A stretch of 64,000 nucleotides of DNA from Capnocytophaga leadbetteri (GTDB taxonomy: Bacteria; Bacteroidota; Bacteroidia; Flavobacteriales; Flavobacteriaceae): positions 1-64,000 of the forward strand of contig NZ_QBKG01000007.1 in NCBI RefSeq assembly GCF_003054025.1. The letters are read 5' to 3'. Position 1 is the stretch's first letter. Each line of letters begins with the position of its first letter. Positions 17,679 through 26,469 of the stretch are shown here, in pieces. Under the pieces are notes generated by a model. That model saw only the letters and a program-made list of their open reading frames with translations, was not told where the DNA came from and did not search any database. The position numbers were made by a program, and so were the translations under genes.

Positions 17679-19007
17679 TTGTATGCAATATTAGACATAG
17701 AAACTACTGGAGGAAAGTATGATGAGGAAGGTATCACTGAAATAGCTATCTATCGATTTGATGGACAAGAAGTTACTGACCAATTTATCTCGCTTATCAA
17801 TCCAGAACGCCCCATACAAGACTTTGTGACAAAATTGACAGGTATTAATAATAAGATGCTTAGAAATGCTCCGAAGTTTTATGAGGTAGCTAAGCGCATT
17901 GTAGAAATCACACAAGATACTATTATCGTAGGGCATAATGCAGCTTTTGATTATCGTATATTGCAAACAGAATTTCGCCGATTAGGGTATGACTATATAA
18001 GGACAACTCTTTGTACAGTAGAACTCTCGCAACAACTTCTTCCTGAAAAAGAATCGTATAGTTTAGGAAAATTAGTACGGTCATTAGGTATACCAATGAG
18101 TGAGCGGCATCGTGCTTCAGGAGATGCCTTAGCAACGCTCAATCTATTTAAATATCTACTCGAAAAAGATACTAAAAAGACCATTATCACTGCTTCAGTA
18201 AAGAATGATGTGCGCATAGAGATGAACTCACGTCATCTGAGAATACTTGATGAGCTGCCAGAAAAGTTAGGCGTATTGTATATGCATAATGAAGAGGGAA
18301 AGATTATTTACATAGGGAAGCATAAAAATATTAAAAAGAGAGTAAACCAGCTATTTACTAGTCTCTCAAAAAGAGATAGGTATTTGCAGCGGCATACTTA
18401 TAAAGTAACATATGAAGAGACAGGTAACGAGCTTATAGCTACTTTGAAAGAAATAGAGGTTATTCAGCTCAATAAGCCTAAATGCAATAGTAGAAATATA
18501 CATAATTCTTCTGAGATAGTGTATATACTTACTTCTCATTATAATCCGCAAGGGTATCTGTGCTTTTCAATTGAGTTATTGGCTACTCAGAAAAAAATTA
18601 TAACAACCTTTGAAACACAATCACAAGCAAAGAGTTTTTTAAAAAAAATAACATCAGAATTTGAGCTGAATGAAGTAGATTTCAATGGAGAACCTGTAGA
18701 GATTTACAATACACGTGCTAGTAAAATATTAACTAAATATGGTTTTTGGCATCAAAATGTAGCTATAGTTGATAAGGGTAGGAGAGTAGGAGAGAAGAGT
18801 GTTATTCTGCTTGTAGATGGGCAAATCAAAGGCTATGGTTTTTTCCATTTAAACTATCAACTCACTCAGTTAGTTTTTTTAGAGAATATCATTACGCCGC
18901 TGCCTAATACGCTAATTAACAGACATCTATTAGATCAGTATCTGCGTACTCATCCTCATATAAAAGTACTTAATTTAAAAGAACAAAAACCTTTTCATAA
19001 TGAATAA
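17679..19007 (+). CDS. DnaQ-like 3'-5' exonuclease fused to a GIY-YIG nuclease domain
   Basis: A 442-residue two-domain protein. Residues 1-165 form a DEDDh exonuclease: DIETTG at 6-11, HNAAFDYRIL near 87 and HRASGDALAT near 144 provide all catalytic positions. Residues about 200-290 form a UvrC-type GIY-YIG domain (GVLYMHNEEGKIIYIGKHKN). The architecture resembles the DnaQ/UvrC-like fusions known in several phyla and suggests a repair nuclease. The only in-frame start giving an intact exonuclease N-terminus is TTG at 17679; an ATG at 17683 is out of frame. The last 8 bases overlap the next gene. Confidence 0.85.
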   Translation: MYAILDIETTGGKYDEEGITEIAIYRFDGQEVTDQFISLINPERPIQDFVTKLTGINNKMLRNAPKFYEVAKRIVEITQDTIIVGHNAAFDYRILQTEFRRLGYDYIRTTLCTVELSQQLLPEKESYSLGKLVRSLGIPMSERHRASGDALATLNLFKYLLEKDTKKTIITASVKNDVRIEMNSRHLRILDELPEKLGVLYMHNEEGKIIYIGKHKNIKKRVNQLFTSLSKRDRYLQRHTYKVTYEETGNELIATLKEIEVIQLNKPKCNSRNIHNSSEIVYILTSHYNPQGYLCFSIELLATQKKIITTFETQSQAKSFLKKITSEFELNEVDFNGEPVEIYNTRASKILTKYGFWHQNVAIVDKGRRVGEKSVILLVDGQIKGYGFFHLNYQLTQLVFLENIITPLPNTLINRHLLDQYLRTHPHIKVLNLKEQKPFHNE

Positions 19008-19467
19008 ACAATTTATTACCTTATTAGGAACAATGAGTCTTTTAGTAGGCTGTAATAACTCTCAACCTCAGATGAGTGCAACGCAACTAAATGAAACAGC
19101 TCAAATAATAAGTAAACTAACTGATTCTATCAGAAAACTAACAGATGAACGCGATGAGGCTCTTAATTTTAGTCTTGAGACAAATGAACTATCACAACAG
19201 TATTTTGAGGACTTGAAGATTGTCAATCCATCACAGATAGTGATAAATGCTTTAATGGAATTAAATATTAAGGAGAAGAATCCTTATATAAAATCAGAGA
19301 GCAATGGCAGATTTCTGATTAACAAAATTAGAATACTGAATGAAAAATGGGTGATATGTGAGTTTAGTGATGGAGAGCTCTGGGGCGATTTATTACTAGA
19401 GTACCACATAGACGGCAATCAGAAACCTACTTTTAAAACCTTAGATGAGGTTATCCACCCTAAATAA
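19000..19467 (+). CDS. Small lipoprotein of unknown function
   Basis: 155 residues with a clear lipoprotein signal (MNKQFITLLGTMSLLVGCNN; lipobox LVGC, Cys18). Residues about 30-70 look coiled-coil (SKLTDSIRKLTDERDEAL), followed by a compact domain with conserved-looking WVICEFSDGELWGDLLLEY. I do not recognise the family. It overlaps the upstream exonuclease gene by 8 bases, and its 3' end overlaps the convergent hemW gene by 27 bases. Confidence 0.7.
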   Translation: MNKQFITLLGTMSLLVGCNNSQPQMSATQLNETAQIISKLTDSIRKLTDERDEALNFSLETNELSQQYFEDLKIVNPSQIVINALMELNIKEKNPYIKSESNGRFLINKIRILNEKWVICEFSDGELWGDLLLEYHIDGNQKPTFKTLDEVIHPK

Positions 19468-20592
19468 ATCAGAAGCTATACCATCTGAAAGAAACTTACC
19501 TTCTTTAGTTACTTTCAGATGGTTTTCTTTTATATATAACAGTCCTTTGCTAATATATTTCTTCGCTTGAGTTAGTAGGTACTGCTGATATTCCTTTCCA
19601 AAAACATTATTTACTTCTTCTAAATCAATACCTACCATAGTACGAATACGCGTTATGATAAGCTCATTATACCTGTTATCAGGAGTGAGTATTTCTACTT
19701 CTTGGGGTAATATTCCTTGCTGAATTTGCTGTATATATTTAATATTATGAGCTATATTCCAACTGCGTTTGTTGCCACTAAAGCTATGCGCTGAGGGCCC
19801 TATACCCATATAAGGTTTGCCAAACCAATAAGCTGTATTATTCTGACTAAAATACCCTTGTTTGCCAAAGTTAGAGAACTCATATTGTATAAAACCTTCT
19901 TTTTCTAAAATATTTATTAGAGTGTGAAAATGAGTATAGGCCTGAGTGTCGTCAATAGGAGGTATTTTCCCTGTAGCTATAAATTTATGTAAAGCTGTTT
20001 TCTCTTCTACTGTCAGAGCGTATGCCGAAATATGAGGAATTCCAAAAGAAAGTGCTTTATAAATATTCTCTTCCCAACGCTCATTGCTCATCATAGGGAT
20101 ACCATAAATTAAATCAATGGTAATATTATCAAAATACTGAGAGGCAATAGGCAATAAAGTAGTAACTTGTGTGGTAGTATGCACACGGTTCATCAAACGT
20201 AAATCTTCTTCAAAAAACGATTGTACTCCTAAACTGAGTCGATTGATACCTAATGAAGTCAACTGTTGCAATAACTGCTCAGGGGTATGTAGCCTAAAAA
20301 AATCATCAGGATTGCACTCTATAGTAATTTCAGCTGTCGGACTTACCTTATAATGGCTATAGATAGTATCAAAGAGTTGCTTTAGCTCATCATATGTTAG
20401 TATACTGGGGGTACCTCCACCCAAGTAAATCGTTCGTAGTTCAGAGCCAACAGCTTCTTCTTTTCGCATTATCAACTCTTTACAAAGAGCATCTACCATT
20501 TCGCTTTTTCGTTTTAAGGTAGTAGAAAAATGAAAATCGCAGTAGTGACACGCTTGGCGGCAGAAAGGTATATGAAGGTATAGACTATACAT
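19441..20592 (-). CDS. hemW: HemW, radical SAM heme chaperone
   Basis: A 383-residue radical SAM protein once annotated as oxygen-independent coproporphyrinogen oxidase; HemW proteins bind heme and are proposed to deliver it. LHIPFCRQACHYCDFHF at residues 6-22 carries the CxxxCxxC cluster motif, YLGGGTPSIL near 57 is the SAM-binding loop, and SLGVQSFFEEDL near 137 is typical. It lacks the extra N-terminal region of HemN. It directly follows ruvC on the minus strand. Confidence 0.92.
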   Translation of the reverse strand: MYSLYLHIPFCRQACHYCDFHFSTTLKRKSEMVDALCKELIMRKEEAVGSELRTIYLGGGTPSILTYDELKQLFDTIYSHYKVSPTAEITIECNPDDFFRLHTPEQLLQQLTSLGINRLSLGVQSFFEEDLRLMNRVHTTTQVTTLLPIASQYFDNITIDLIYGIPMMSNERWEENIYKALSFGIPHISAYALTVEEKTALHKFIATGKIPPIDDTQAYTHFHTLINILEKEGFIQYEFSNFGKQGYFSQNNTAYWFGKPYMGIGPSAHSFSGNKRSWNIAHNIKYIQQIQQGILPQEVEILTPDNRYNELIITRIRTMVGIDLEEVNNVFGKEYQQYLLTQAKKYISKGLLYIKENHLKVTKEGKFLSDGIASDLFRVDNLI

Positions 20593-21138
20593 TTAACTAA
20601 TACGGTCTTGGTTTTGTTTTACAAATGCCTCCCAACCGCTATAGCTTTGCTGTTTTTCTATTCTTCCAGTATTGAAGTAATGACATACTGCTACGGCTAA
20701 GCCATCAGTAGCATCGAAGTGTTTAGGTAGTTCTTTTAGTCCTAATAACTGTTGCAGCATTTTGGCAACTTGTTCTTTAGAAGCAGCCCCATTGCCAGTA
20801 ATCGCCATTTTCACCTTTTTAGGTTCATATTCGGTAATAGGAATCTCACGTGAAAGTCCCGCAGCCATAGCAACTCCTTGGGCACGCCCTAATTTCAGCA
20901 TAGATTGCACGTTTTTGCCAAAAAAAGGGGCTTCAATTGCCAGTTCATCAGGGTGATAGGTGTCAATAAGCTCAAGAGTACGATTGAAGATAACTCCTAG
21001 CTTTATGTAGTGATTGTTGTATTTGCTCAACTGCAACTCATTAAGCTGTAGCAGCTTCATTTGTTGGTTTTCTACCCTTATAATACCAAAACCCATAATA
21101 GTAGTACCTGGGTCTATACCTAAAATAATACGTTCCAA
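20593..21138 (-). CDS. ruvC: Holliday junction resolvase RuvC
   Basis: An endonuclease that cleaves four-way junctions during recombination, acting with RuvAB. 181 residues. The acidic catalytic set is visible: GIDPGTTIMGFG at 7-18, ELAIEAPFFGKNVQS near 65-79 and FDATDGLAVAVCH near 139. Start and stop are tightly packed with its neighbours (3 bases from the upstream gene, none to hemW), indicating one operon. Confidence 0.95.
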   Translation of the reverse strand: MERIILGIDPGTTIMGFGIIRVENQQMKLLQLNELQLSKYNNHYIKLGVIFNRTLELIDTYHPDELAIEAPFFGKNVQSMLKLGRAQGVAMAAGLSREIPITEYEPKKVKMAITGNGAASKEQVAKMLQQLLGLKELPKHFDATDGLAVAVCHYFNTGRIEKQQSYSGWEAFVKQNQDRIS

Positions 21139-21141
21139 GAG

Positions 21142-21675
21142 TTATTTTACGTTTATTTCAACAGGAAGTTTAAACTGAGTGCTTACGTTTTGTCCGTTTT
21201 TAGTAGCGGGTTTGATAGCATCGTTGTCTGAAAGTACCGAAAGATTAGCGCGCAACGAATCTTCAAAGCTCTCATTTTCAGTGCTTAATAACTCTCTAGT
21301 ACGATCGTCAGCCTGCATATCAAGCAGCACTATTTTACCGGTATTATCTACTCTTATATTTAGGAGAATACGTTCTGTTACAGGTTCTGTTACCTCATAA
21401 GGGTCTTTTTTCAGGCGTTCTTGAAACAAAGCTGCAAAGGTCTTCTCAAAACACTCTTTCTGCCCTGCTTTAGTAGTAGCAGAGTCACAAACCCCTTTAA
21501 AAATAGGATAAGTATCTACATCTTCTTTTACAATTTCAGTAAATTTTATATTAGCAATAGAATCTAATTGCTCTTGTAGTTTGGCTTGTTGCTGTTCTGG
21601 AGTGAGTTGTTGTGAGTTCTTTTTACAAGAAATAAGCGCCATTGAAAGGGCTAAAAACCAAAAGTAAAATTTCAT
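21142..21675 (-). CDS. Lipoprotein with TonB-C-like end
   Basis: About 177 residues starting at the ATG MKFYFWFLALSMALISCKK (lipobox LISC); a TTG two codons earlier is less likely. The C-terminal half (LLNIRVDNTGKIVLLDMQAD and FKLPVEINVK) resembles the small beta domain of TonB C-terminal-like proteins common in Bacteroidota lipoproteins. It is first of a likely operon with ruvC and hemW. Function unknown. Confidence 0.65.
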   Translation of the reverse strand: MKFYFWFLALSMALISCKKNSQQLTPEQQQAKLQEQLDSIANIKFTEIVKEDVDTYPIFKGVCDSATTKAGQKECFEKTFAALFQERLKKDPYEVTEPVTERILLNIRVDNTGKIVLLDMQADDRTRELLSTENESFEDSLRANLSVLSDNDAIKPATKNGQNVSTQFKLPVEINVK

Positions 21676-21820
21676 AATCAAAAAATATTAGTATTTTTAC
21701 GGCTCAAAATTATTACAAAAAAACGACTTATGAAAATAAATCATACTTTTTTTATCAAATAAAATAAGCTACCTAATGATATTAATAGTAATTGTAGTTT
21801 ATAAAGTGTTGATAATCATA

Positions 21821-22783
21821 TTATAACAGTCCTTCTTGTATAAGGTTATGCAGGTGTATAATACCTGCGTATTTACCATCTTGGGTCACCAATAGTTGGG
21901 TGATTTTATTTTTCTCCATCAGGTTTAAGGCATCAATAGCCAAACTGTCAAAATCGATAGTTTTAGGGCGTACGCTCATTATATCTTTAGCGGTTAGCCC
22001 TTTTATAGTGTCAGTTTTGCTGAGCATTCGGCGTATATCGCCATCAGTTACCACACCTACTATATTACCTTGGTCTATCACGGCAGCTACTCCCAGCATT
22101 TTGGCTGAAATTTCCACGATTACCTTTTTGATGTCTGTATCCGGACTTACTTCGGGTTTCTGGTTGTGCACTACTATATCCGAAACTTTTAGGTACAAGC
22201 GTTTGCCTAACGCGCCTCCTGGGTGATATTTAGCAAAATCACTACTTCCGAAATGCTTCATTTCTAATAAACAAACGGCTAACGCATCGCCTAACACTAA
22301 CTGAGCAGTAGTGCTGGTTGTTGGGGCTAAGTTGTTGGGGCAGGCTTCTTTTTCTACGTGGGCATAAAGCACCCAATCAGCCTGTTGTGCTAAAACCGAC
22401 CCTTTATTAGAGGTTATAGCTATTAATTTGTTATTACCGCGCTTTAGCAAGGGTACTAATACCTTTATTTCGGGGGTATTACCGCTTTTCGAGATGCAAA
22501 TCACTACATCTTCCTGCTGAATGATACCCAAATCGCCGTGTATAGCATCAGCAGCGTGCATAAAGATAGCCGGAGTACCGGTTGAGTTCATCGTAGCCAC
22601 TATTTTATTGGCTATAATAGCGCTTTTGCCTATACCAGTGATGACCACACGCCCTTTAGAGTGGAGTATATAATCAACTGCTTGGGTAAAATCATCGTCT
22701 ATATAGTCCGTTAGTTTCGCTACAGCCGCCGCTTCTTCTGTAATAGTTTGTCGGGCAATGTTTATAATATCTTCTGTTTTCAT
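21821..22783 (-). CDS. kdsD: Arabinose-5-phosphate isomerase, KdsD/KpsF type
   Basis: Converts ribulose-5-phosphate to arabinose-5-phosphate, the first step to Kdo for lipopolysaccharide. 320 residues: a SIS sugar-isomerase domain (VVITGIGKSAIIANKIVATM near 47, ISKSGNTPEIKVL near 97) followed by two CBS domains (about 205-320). Its start overlaps the upstream stop by 4 bases, so it is translationally coupled. GutQ-type paralogues are the main alternative. Confidence 0.9.
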   Translation of the reverse strand: MKTEDIINIARQTITEEAAAVAKLTDYIDDDFTQAVDYILHSKGRVVITGIGKSAIIANKIVATMNSTGTPAIFMHAADAIHGDLGIIQQEDVVICISKSGNTPEIKVLVPLLKRGNNKLIAITSNKGSVLAQQADWVLYAHVEKEACPNNLAPTTSTTAQLVLGDALAVCLLEMKHFGSSDFAKYHPGGALGKRLYLKVSDIVVHNQKPEVSPDTDIKKVIVEISAKMLGVAAVIDQGNIVGVVTDGDIRRMLSKTDTIKGLTAKDIMSVRPKTIDFDSLAIDALNLMEKNKITQLLVTQDGKYAGIIHLHNLIQEGLL

Positions 22784-23670
22784 TGGTTTTCTTTGTTGTA
22801 AATAGTTCTAACGATTCCATCAGCCAACCCAATACGCGGTACGTGTACAATAGGGGCTTTGCTCCATTTCATCGCGTTTATAAACACAGTTAAGGCGTAT
22901 AGTATAACATCGGCACGGTCAGGGTTGAAGCCCAATAACCTAATGCGTTCCTCATAAGTATAGCCTGATACATAGGTGTAATAATCGGTTAGGTACTCGT
23001 AGGTCAGAGGGTCGCCCTCACGGCTGTTAGAGTTTTTGTGTATTTTGTTAATGTTACCCCCCGAACCTATCGCTTCTATAGGCTGACAGTCGGCTGTGTG
23101 CTTCTCAATCCACTCTTGTACCTCTTTCCAGGTCTTATCGCTCACTTTATTGTCTAACAAACGTACTGTTCCTATAGGGAAAGAGCGCGATTTCTTCATT
23201 TTTCCGTTAGAAAAGACAGTAAATTCGGTACTACCACCCCCTACATCTATGTATAAATAGTTTTTGTCGCTCTTTATGAAGCTCGAAATGTCAGTTGAAG
23301 CTATAATTTCAGCTTCTTCAGACCCGTCAATGATGTCTATTTGCACTCCTGTACGCTTCAAAATCTCATCAGCTACCTCTTGTCCGTTAGTAGCTTCTCG
23401 CATAGCCGAAGTAGCACAAGCGCGGTATGCTTTTACCTGATTTACCTTCATCAGCAGTCTAAACGCTTCCATAGCATCGGCAAGACGATCAGTATTTTCA
23501 GGCGAAATAAGTCCGTCAATAAACACGTCTGCCCCTAAACGTATAGGCACGCGCACTAAGCTGGCTTTTGTAAATTTAGGGTTCTCACCGGATTCTTCTA
23601 ACACGTTAGAGATGAGCAGTCGCACCCCGTTAGAGCCAATATCTATTGCTGCTAATTTTTTAATGTCCAT
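22780..23670 (-). CDS. Ppx/GppA-family phosphatase
   Basis: A 296-residue ASKHA-fold enzyme (exopolyphosphatase or pppGpp phosphatase class). AAIDIGSNGVRLLI near 7-20, the catalytic region ACATSAMREATNG near 85 and YIDVGGGSTEFTVF near 138 are present. This is the short form without the C-terminal HD domain of E. coli Ppx. It lies 7 bases after pdxA and overlaps kdsD, so the three form an operon. Confidence 0.85.
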   Translation of the reverse strand: MDIKKLAAIDIGSNGVRLLISNVLEESGENPKFTKASLVRVPIRLGADVFIDGLISPENTDRLADAMEAFRLLMKVNQVKAYRACATSAMREATNGQEVADEILKRTGVQIDIIDGSEEAEIIASTDISSFIKSDKNYLYIDVGGGSTEFTVFSNGKMKKSRSFPIGTVRLLDNKVSDKTWKEVQEWIEKHTADCQPIEAIGSGGNINKIHKNSNSREGDPLTYEYLTDYYTYVSGYTYEERIRLLGFNPDRADVILYALTVFINAMKWSKAPIVHVPRIGLADGIVRTIYNKENQ

Positions 23671-23677
23671 AGTGGTG

Positions 23678-24736
23678 TTATTTATCTTTTTCTAATTCTA
23701 AAGTACGGATTTTCAGTGGGTTTTTAGTTAGTTCAGTATATTCTTCACGATTTCTGAATACATCTAAAGCGGTGTAAATAGCCTGCCTGAACGACTGAGG
23801 GTCAGCGATGTCTTTACCAGCTATTTCGTAGGCTGTACCGTGGTCAGGCGAGGTGCGCACCTTGCTAAGCCCTGCGGTATAGTTCACCCCATTGCCAAAA
23901 GCAATCGTTTTGAAAGCGATGAGCCCTTGGTCGTGATAAGGGGCGAGCACTGCATCGTAGTTGCGATAGGTTTGCGACCCAAAGAAACTATCGGCAGCAA
24001 AAGGTCCAAACACCAAAATATTCTCATCAAAGTAAAGTTTTTTAAGTGCCGGACGTACTATATCATCGTCTTCAGTGCCTATCACGCCCTTATCGCCACA
24101 GTGCGGATTAATACCTAATACAGCTATTTTAGGGCGTTGCAAACGAAAGTCTTTGATGAGCGACTCATTCATTAGGCGCGCTTTCTCCATTATCAGTTTT
24201 TCAGTGATTAAGGCTGACACATTTTTCAACGGCACGTGGTCGGTCAGTAACCCTATTTTTAGGTCTTCACTTACCATAAACATCAAGCTGGTGCCTTTTA
24301 GTTGTTCTGCCAAATAATCGGTATGACCAGGGAAGTGAAAATCGTCTGATTGTATGTTATTTTTGTTGATAGGTGCAGTTACCAATACATCAATTTCGTT
24401 GTTTTTAAGGGCTTCAGTAGCGGCTTGCAGCGATAAAAAAGCATATTTGCCACCCTCTTCAGTTTCTTGCCCAAAAGTTACGGTTGGCGTCTCTTTCCAG
24501 CAGTTTAACACGTTCAATTTGCCTTCAAGGGCAGCCCCAATGCTGTCAATTCCCTGAAAATTGGTGGTTATATTAAAATGTTTCCTCTGAAAAGAAACTA
24601 ATTTGTTAGAAGCAAAGATAATAGGGGTACAAAGCTCCAAAATCTGGTGATCTTCAAAGGTTTTCAGTATAATTTCTAACCCAATACCGTTGATATCTCC
24701 AACGGGAATGCCTACTTTTATCAATTTTTCTTTCAT
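23678..24736 (-). CDS. pdxA: 4-hydroxythreonine-4-phosphate dehydrogenase
   Basis: An NAD(P)-dependent enzyme of pyridoxal phosphate synthesis. I start at the ATG at 24736 (MKEKLIKVGIPVGDINGIGLE), giving 352 residues; the frame extends to 24841 but that would overlap the divergent gene. Metal-binding histidines are seen in FPGHTDYLAEQL, LGINPHCGDKGVIGTEDDDI and APYHDQGLIAFK. The promoter is probably at 24788-24795 on the minus strand. Confidence 0.94.
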   Translation of the reverse strand: MKEKLIKVGIPVGDINGIGLEIILKTFEDHQILELCTPIIFASNKLVSFQRKHFNITTNFQGIDSIGAALEGKLNVLNCWKETPTVTFGQETEEGGKYAFLSLQAATEALKNNEIDVLVTAPINKNNIQSDDFHFPGHTDYLAEQLKGTSLMFMVSEDLKIGLLTDHVPLKNVSALITEKLIMEKARLMNESLIKDFRLQRPKIAVLGINPHCGDKGVIGTEDDDIVRPALKKLYFDENILVFGPFAADSFFGSQTYRNYDAVLAPYHDQGLIAFKTIAFGNGVNYTAGLSKVRTSPDHGTAYEIAGKDIADPQSFRQAIYTALDVFRNREEYTELTKNPLKIRTLELEKDK

Positions 24737-24766
24737 AGAATAGTATGCTGAACGATAAATAATTAT

Positions 24767-24774
24767 TACTTTTG
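24767..24774 (+). promoter_or_regulatory. -7 promoter box for the GHMP kinase gene
   Basis: TACTTTTG, 31 bases before the ATG at 24806; the -33 element is poor. Confidence 0.55.
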
Positions 24775-24787
24775 TTTTTTCAAAAGG

Positions 24788-24795
24788 CAAAGATA
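24788..24795 (-). promoter_or_regulatory. -7 promoter box for pdxA-ppx-kdsD
   Basis: The plus strand reads CAAAGATA, so the minus strand reads TATCTTTG. Candidate -33 CAAA complements lie at 24812-24815 and 24818-24821, inside the divergent gene. Confidence 0.55.
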
Positions 24796-24805
24796 ATAAA
24801 AAAAT

Positions 24806-25708
24806 ATGGAACAAACACAAACTTATTTTTATCATAGTCACGGCAAACTGCTCATCACGGGCGAATATGCAGTGCTCGATGGCGCTCTTAGCTTAGCGTT
24901 ACCTACGGCCAAAGGGCAGTCGCTACAGGCTACTATTTCAGATAATGACTTAGTGTGGAAAGCCTTTGATGCTGACCAGCAATTGTGGTTCGATAGCACT
25001 GCTATACGCACTGAAGCCGACCAAAAAGTGTGGGAAACACTTCAGAAAATACTCAGTACAGCAGCAGCTCTCAACCCTAATTTTGAACAAAAATATCGCC
25101 GTAGTAGCGTAACCACTCAGTTAGAGTTTTCGCGTTTTTGGGGCTTAGGTTCTTCCTCTACACTTATCAATAACATCGCCCAATGGGCAGAAGTCAATCC
25201 GTACGAATTGCTTTTTAAGAGTTTTGGAGGTAGTGGCTACGACATTGCTTGTGCCAAGGCATCTACACCTTTGTTATACCGATTGCAAGAGGGCAGACCT
25301 TATAGTTACCCTTTGCAACTTCTTTTTCCACACACTAACCGCATTTATTTTGTATATCTCAACCAAAAGCAAAATAGCAAAGAGGGCATCAAACGTTATC
25401 GTACCGTTACGAAAAGCAAGCCTAAATTAGCTGAAAGCATCACTAAAATTACCGAACAACTTATTTTAGCGCATACTATTAGCGATTTTTGTACTCTTTT
25501 GAACGAGCACGAAGCCACTATTAGTCAATATTTAGGTATTCCTACAGTGAAAGAGCGACTTTTTACTGATTTTAAAGGTACAATTAAGAGTTTAGGAGCT
25601 TGGGGCGGTGATTTTGTGTTAGCAATCTCCGAAACAGAAGATGTACCGACCTATTTTGCCTCTAAAGGGTATCCTATATGTATTTCTTACGCCGAAATGA
25701 TAATTTAA
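24806..25708 (+). CDS. GHMP kinase, GYDIA family
   Basis: A 300-residue kinase-fold protein of the galactokinase/homoserine/mevalonate/phosphomevalonate superfamily. HGKLLITGEYAVLDGALSLAL (12-32) is the N-terminal motif, WGLGSSSTLINNIA near 112 is the ATP-binding loop, and FGGSGYDIACA near 139 gives the family its name. The small-molecule substrate is unknown; a mevalonate-pathway role is plausible. It is divergent from pdxA with overlapping promoters, and a hairpin separates it from the convergent thioesterase gene. Confidence 0.85.
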   Translation: MEQTQTYFYHSHGKLLITGEYAVLDGALSLALPTAKGQSLQATISDNDLVWKAFDADQQLWFDSTAIRTEADQKVWETLQKILSTAAALNPNFEQKYRRSSVTTQLEFSRFWGLGSSSTLINNIAQWAEVNPYELLFKSFGGSGYDIACAKASTPLLYRLQEGRPYSYPLQLLFPHTNRIYFVYLNQKQNSKEGIKRYRTVTKSKPKLAESITKITEQLILAHTISDFCTLLNEHEATISQYLGIPTVKERLFTDFKGTIKSLGAWGGDFVLAISETEDVPTYFASKGYPICISYAEMII

Positions 25709-25716
25709 AAGAAAAA

Positions 25717-25760
25717 TATCCTCCTTATACCTACCCTATACAAACGATATAGGAAGGATA
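25717..25760. terminator. Imperfect hairpin between convergent genes
   Basis: Arms 25717-25729 and 25748-25760 pair over 13 positions with one mismatch and one G-T, around an 18-base loop. It could serve both convergent genes. The rest of the spacer holds nothing I recognise. Confidence 0.45.
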
Positions 25761-25836
25761 CAGGAAGAGCGAAGGCTAAGCGAACAATCAGCGAAGAATA
25801 AACGACTAATAATTATCCTCTGACTAGAAAAATATG

Positions 25837-26256
25837 CTATGCTCCCTCACGAGCCCCTCTAATCAGGTCTAATACTTTTTCGGGGCAACGTACAGGGCGA
25901 AAAGTTTTAGCATCTACAAATACTAAAATGGTGTTAGCCGTAGAGAGTAATTCTCCTTTTTCATTCAGAATTTCGTAATCAAACTCTATTTTAGTAGAAG
26001 GTAAATCTTTAAGTTTGGTGCGTATAGTGATGAGTTCGTCATATAGTGCCGGCTTTTTATATTGAATTTGAAGCGAAACTACGGGCATCATTATACCTTC
26101 GGCTTCCATCTCTTTATAGGTGAGACCAATAGCCCGTAGCCACTCTACTCTTCCTAATTCGAGGTATTGAGGATAATTGCCGTAATATACTACCCCCATT
26201 TGGTCAGTTTCAGCGTAGCGAGTACGCAAAGTATAATCAAAATGTAATTCTTTCAT
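25837..26256 (-). CDS. Acyl-CoA thioesterase, YbgC/4-hydroxybenzoyl-CoA type
   Basis: A 139-residue single hotdog-fold thioesterase hydrolysing acyl-CoA. RYAETDQMGVVYYGNYPQYLELGR (13-36) contains the catalytic Asp and the helix motif, and LLSTANTILVFVDAKTFRP near 107 the terminal strand. It lies divergent from dnaA, an arrangement I recall from other flavobacteria. Confidence 0.88.
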   Translation of the reverse strand: MKELHFDYTLRTRYAETDQMGVVYYGNYPQYLELGRVEWLRAIGLTYKEMEAEGIMMPVVSLQIQYKKPALYDELITIRTKLKDLPSTKIEFDYEILNEKGELLSTANTILVFVDAKTFRPVRCPEKVLDLIRGAREGA

Positions 26257-26469
26257 AATTAGATAGATATGCTATTTTATATTGATTAAAAATTTCTCCC
26301 ATACGAAAAAGAAATAGCAAAAACAAGTGTTAAATATTTTTTTTATTCAAAAAATATTCACAATTTTGCTCACTGAAATAAGAACATATTTATTTCGTGC
26401 AAAATTAGTAAAAAAATCTAATAATCAAAGTTTTAGGTGAAAGCAGCTGCCTAAAAATAGTTCAGAATT
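26257..26469. other. Thioesterase-dnaA intergenic region
   Basis: 213 very AT-rich bases. A weak promoter for dnaA may be TTTG at 26365-26368 with TATTTCG at 26391. One near-match to a DnaA box (ATATTCACA around 26353) is present, but there is no cluster, so I cannot call an origin here. Confidence 0.4.

Noticed and set aside
26257-26469. Replication origin upstream of dnaA
   Set aside because: Only one near-match to a DnaA box and no cluster of AT-rich 13-mers that stands out; dnaA position alone is not enough. A GC-skew plot of the genome would decide.
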